Positions 6,677-8,604 of a DNA stretch of 8,604 nt are shown piece after piece. A program made the position numbers and the translations under genes. The notes under the pieces were generated by a model. It saw nothing but the letters and a program-made list of their open reading frames with translations, was not told where the DNA came from and ran no database searches. How positions within the stretch are numbered: the first letter of the stretch is position 1; each line of letters opens with the position of its first letter. Origin of the DNA: Candidatus Methylomirabilota bacterium (GTDB lineage: Bacteria > Methylomirabilota > Methylomirabilia > Methylomirabilales > Methylomirabilaceae); NCBI GenBank assembly GCA_003105305.1, contig PQAQ01000140.1:1-8604 (forward strand). Reading direction: 5' to 3'.

Positions 6677-7371
6677 TGGAGACGTCGGCCTTATCCCGGG
6701 CGGTCGGTGCGCTCAGGGAAGACCCCCGTGTCGTGCGGATAGTCCCATGGGTGGCTGCGAGCGTGTTGCGGTGCCTGTTTGGTTCACTGCGAGTGACCCA
6801 TGTGGACCGCGAGTATCCCGAACGCTGCTGGGCGCGCGGGGAGCAGATTATCGTGGCCTTCTGGCATGGCCGGCTTCTGATGATGCCGTTTGTCTATCCT
6901 GGCCAACCAGGCGCCATCCTCATCAGTCAGCATCGAGATGGAGAATACATCAGCCGAATCGCAACAGTGTTCGGATTCGACGTCGTACGAGGCTCGGCAA
7001 CACGGGGCGGGATGCGCGCCGTGAAACAGATGATCCGCGCTTTCAGAGGCAGGCTGAACCTGGTGATCACCCCGGATGGGCCGAGGGGACCACGAGCAAA
7101 GGTCAAGTCCGGGGTTATCGAGATGGCGAGGCTGACCGGGGCCCCTATCGTGCCGGTCAGTTTCAGCGCATCGCGGCGCCGACTCCTCAAGAGTTGGGAC
7201 GCCTTCCTGGTGCCGGTTCCCTTTTCCCGCGCAATCTACATCTGGGGAGAACCGATCTATGTACCCAGGACGGCGACGAGCGAGGAAGTCGCAGAGCGCC
7301 AGAAAGTCCTTGAAGCACGCCTGGATCTGCTCACGAGGAAGGCCGATCTGTACTTTACAGCAGGTTCGTGA
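6676..7371 (+). CDS. DUF374 lysophospholipid acyltransferase family protein, LpxJ-like late acyltransferase candidate
   Basis: This 231-residue protein belongs to the DUF374 branch of the lysophospholipid acyltransferase superfamily. Signatures are FWHGRL (His64), SQHRDGE (His86, Asp88) and TPDGPRGPR (Thr132 to Arg140), followed by a basic segment and the GAPIVPVSF strand. A moderately hydrophobic N-terminal stretch at about residues 20-37 could associate with the membrane. Helicobacter LpxJ, a late acyltransferase that can act before Kdo addition, belongs to DUF374. The placement between lpxB and kdtA fits such a role, but the acceptor is inferred. ATG 6676 overlaps the lpxB stop (TAATG) and is preferred. 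A GTG at 6628 would add 16 residues and overlap lpxB by 49 nt. Other DUF374 members have no known function, so a phospholipid acceptor is possible. Confidence 0.88.
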   Translation: METSALSRAVGALREDPRVVRIVPWVAASVLRCLFGSLRVTHVDREYPERCWARGEQIIVAFWHGRLLMMPFVYPGQPGAILISQHRDGEYISRIATVFGFDVVRGSATRGGMRAVKQMIRAFRGRLNLVITPDGPRGPRAKVKSGVIEMARLTGAPIVPVSFSASRRRLLKSWDAFLVPVPFSRAIYIWGEPIYVPRTATSEEVAERQKVLEARLDLLTRKADLYFTAGS

Positions 7372-7375
7372 CGAC

Positions 7376-7381
7376 GGTAGG
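7376..7381 (+). promoter_or_regulatory. Ribosome binding site for kdtA
   Basis: GGTAGG lies 5 nt before the ATG at 7387 within the 15-nt gap after the DUF374 gene. A second ATG at 7391 is out of frame. Confidence 0.4.
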
Positions 7382-7386
7382 TCGGG

Positions 7387-8604
7387 ATGTATGTTGCCTA
7401 CTCCATCCTGCTGATCCTCGTCCTGGTTGCCTGGTCGCCCTCCATCCTTGTGAAGGCGCTTCGAGGTTCCTCCCGCCTGGAAGGATGGTCGGAGCGCATG
7501 GGTCGATACCGTCAAGCGCTCTTTATGAGGCCGCAGGCGGTTCGGCCCGTCTGGATCCACGCGGTCTCGGTAGGAGAGGTCGGCGCCGCGTCGATCCTGG
7601 CGAAGAGCTGGACGACTCGATGGCCGACGCTTCCGCTTGTGATCTCCACGGTAACCGCAACCGGACGGGAGGTTGCCGAACGTTCGTTGCCGCAGGCGGC
7701 GGCCGTGGTCTACTTCCCGATTGATCTGCCGGTGGCGGTTCATCGGGCTCTGGGCACAGTCCAACCCCGCCTCGTCCTGCTCACAGAGACAGAAATCTGG
7801 CCGAATTTCCTTCGCGCCTGCGCGGATTCGAAGATCCCTGTTGCCGTCATCAATGGCCGGTTATCGGAGCGCTCGTTTTCGCGCTATCGCTTTGCCCGAC
7901 CGTTCATCCGACGGGTCCTTCAGTGTATTGACCTCTTTTGCATGCAAACCGACGCAGATGCGACGCGGGTGCTGGCGCTGGGTGCGAATCCCGAGCGAGT
8001 GCACGTGGTCGGCAATCTCAAGTTCGACGCTGTCCTCCACGCCGACACCTCAGCGCTGGCCGAGCAGTGGCGTCGGGAGCTTCAGATCGACGCCCAGCGA
8101 CAGGTCGTGGTGGCCGGCAGTACTCATGCGGGCGAGGAGGAGGTGATCCTCCAGGCGTTTCAACGCCTGCGCGAAGAGTTTCCAGACCTCTTGCTGATCC
8201 TGGCGCCGCGTCATCCGGAGCGGATCGCCCAGGTGGAAACGGCGGTTGCCGACCTTGGTTTCACCGCAGTGAGACGCAGCGCCTTGCCCCAAGGAAGAAA
8301 TGGCGCAAAGGAGGTGATCCTCATAGACACTGTCGGCGAATTGTCGACGCTGTACGCGGCGGGGAGCATCGCCTTTGTCGGCGGCAGTCTCGTGCCCAGG
8401 GGCGGCCAGAATCTGCTCGAACCGGCCCTGCATGGTCGTCCGGTTCTGTTCGGTCCTCACATGGAGAATTTCGTCGACGCGAGCGCCTACTTTGTCCGGC
8501 GGGAGGCCGCTATCCAGGTGAGCGATGTCTCCGACATTGTCCGGCAGTGTGCCAGACTGCTGCGCGATCCGGTTATAAGGGACACGATGGGTCAGGCGGC
8601 AATG
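7387..8604 (+). CDS. waaA: 3-deoxy-D-manno-octulosonic acid (Kdo) transferase KdtA/WaaA, 3' end cut by window
   Basis: KdtA transfers Kdo from CMP-Kdo to lipid IV-A (or an acylated form) at the cytoplasmic face of the inner membrane. It is a GT-B, family GT30 enzyme. The frame is open from ATG 7387 to the window end, giving 406 residues; E. coli has 425, so only the last stretch is missing. Residues 2-22 form an N-terminal membrane anchor. Glu64 in VSVGEVGAA is the predicted catalytic base (E. coli Glu60). Further signatures are LTETEIWPNF, NGRLSERS, GNLKFD, AGSTHAGEEE, LAPRHPER and the CMP-Kdo-binding GGSL (332-335) with GGQNLLEPA (339-347). One cannot tell from sequence whether it adds one, two or more Kdo units. 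The gene follows the DUF374 gene by 15 nt, so it is probably in the same transcript. lpxK or heptosyltransferase genes commonly follow. Confidence 0.96.
   Translation, partial: MYVAYSILLILVLVAWSPSILVKALRGSSRLEGWSERMGRYRQALFMRPQAVRPVWIHAVSVGEVGAASILAKSWTTRWPTLPLVISTVTATGREVAERSLPQAAAVVYFPIDLPVAVHRALGTVQPRLVLLTETEIWPNFLRACADSKIPVAVINGRLSERSFSRYRFARPFIRRVLQCIDLFCMQTDADATRVLALGANPERVHVVGNLKFDAVLHADTSALAEQWRRELQIDAQRQVVVAGSTHAGEEEVILQAFQRLREEFPDLLLILAPRHPERIAQVETAVADLGFTAVRRSALPQGRNGAKEVILIDTVGELSTLYAAGSIAFVGGSLVPRGGQNLLEPALHGRPVLFGPHMENFVDASAYFVRREAAIQVSDVSDIVRQCARLLRDPVIRDTMGQAAM

Noticed and set aside
6624..7313. A 229-codon plus-strand frame overlapping the DUF374 gene
   Set aside because: Same strand, different frame; Gly/Arg/Pro-rich with no family features, whereas the other frame carries the DUF374 signatures.
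6784..7764. A 326-codon minus-strand frame opposite the DUF374 gene and the kdtA start
   Set aside because: It crosses two well-supported plus-strand genes and has no recognisable motif.
1..8604. Mobile elements, tRNA/rRNA genes, CRISPR arrays or a defence or secretion system
   Set aside because: The window is almost fully occupied by recognisable lipid A and outer-membrane genes, and the gaps are too short or lack such structures.

Overview
The window is a single, entirely plus-strand stretch of outer-membrane and lipid A genes from a Gram-negative (diderm) bacterium with a GC-rich genome. The order is bamA (3' end only), skp/ompH, lpxD, fabZ, lpxA, lpxI, a Gfo/Idh/MocA-family oxidoreductase, lpxB, a DUF374 acyltransferase and kdtA/waaA (cut by the window end). 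LpxI instead of LpxH, an oxidoreductase between lpxA and lpxB, and a DUF374 acyltransferase instead of an LpxL/LpxM-type enzyme all argue against an enterobacterial source. They fit lineages such as NC10/Methylomirabilota, Nitrospirota or Desulfobacterota-like bacteria. This placement is by resemblance only; no marker here fixes the phylum.

Layout. Bases 1-3514 are a compact block: the BamA barrel end, a 19-nt gap, Skp, an 8-nt gap, LpxD, then two 4-nt stop/start overlaps joining lpxD-fabZ (TTGA) and fabZ-lpxA (ATGA). A 130-nt gap (3515-3644), with a GC-rich hairpin over the lpxA stop, precedes lpxI. A 96-nt gap (4446-4541) holds a degenerate 7-nt tandem repeat and precedes the oxidoreductase. 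From there the genes are tight again: 5 nt to lpxB, a 1-nt overlap to the DUF374 gene, and 15 nt to kdtA.

How the genes work together. FabZ supplies the fatty acid synthesis cycle and shares its (R)-3-hydroxyacyl-ACP pool with LpxA and LpxD. LpxA adds the first acyl chain to UDP-GlcNAc. LpxD adds the second after deacetylation by LpxC, which is not in the window. LpxI hydrolyses UDP-diacyl-GlcN to lipid X, and LpxB joins lipid X to UDP-diacyl-GlcN to give the disaccharide. The DUF374 protein is a candidate late acyltransferase (LpxJ-like), and KdtA adds Kdo. BamA and Skp assemble and chaperone the outer-membrane proteins that share the membrane with this LPS. LpxK, LpxC and MsbA are not present.

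No mobile elements, RNA genes or CRISPR arrays are visible. The pathway is a known one. The points most worth following are the GnnA-like oxidoreductase without a visible aminotransferase partner (possible 3-amino, amide-linked lipid A), the alanine at LpxA's acyl-length ruler position, the DUF374 acyltransferase placed before kdtA, and the heptamer repeat.
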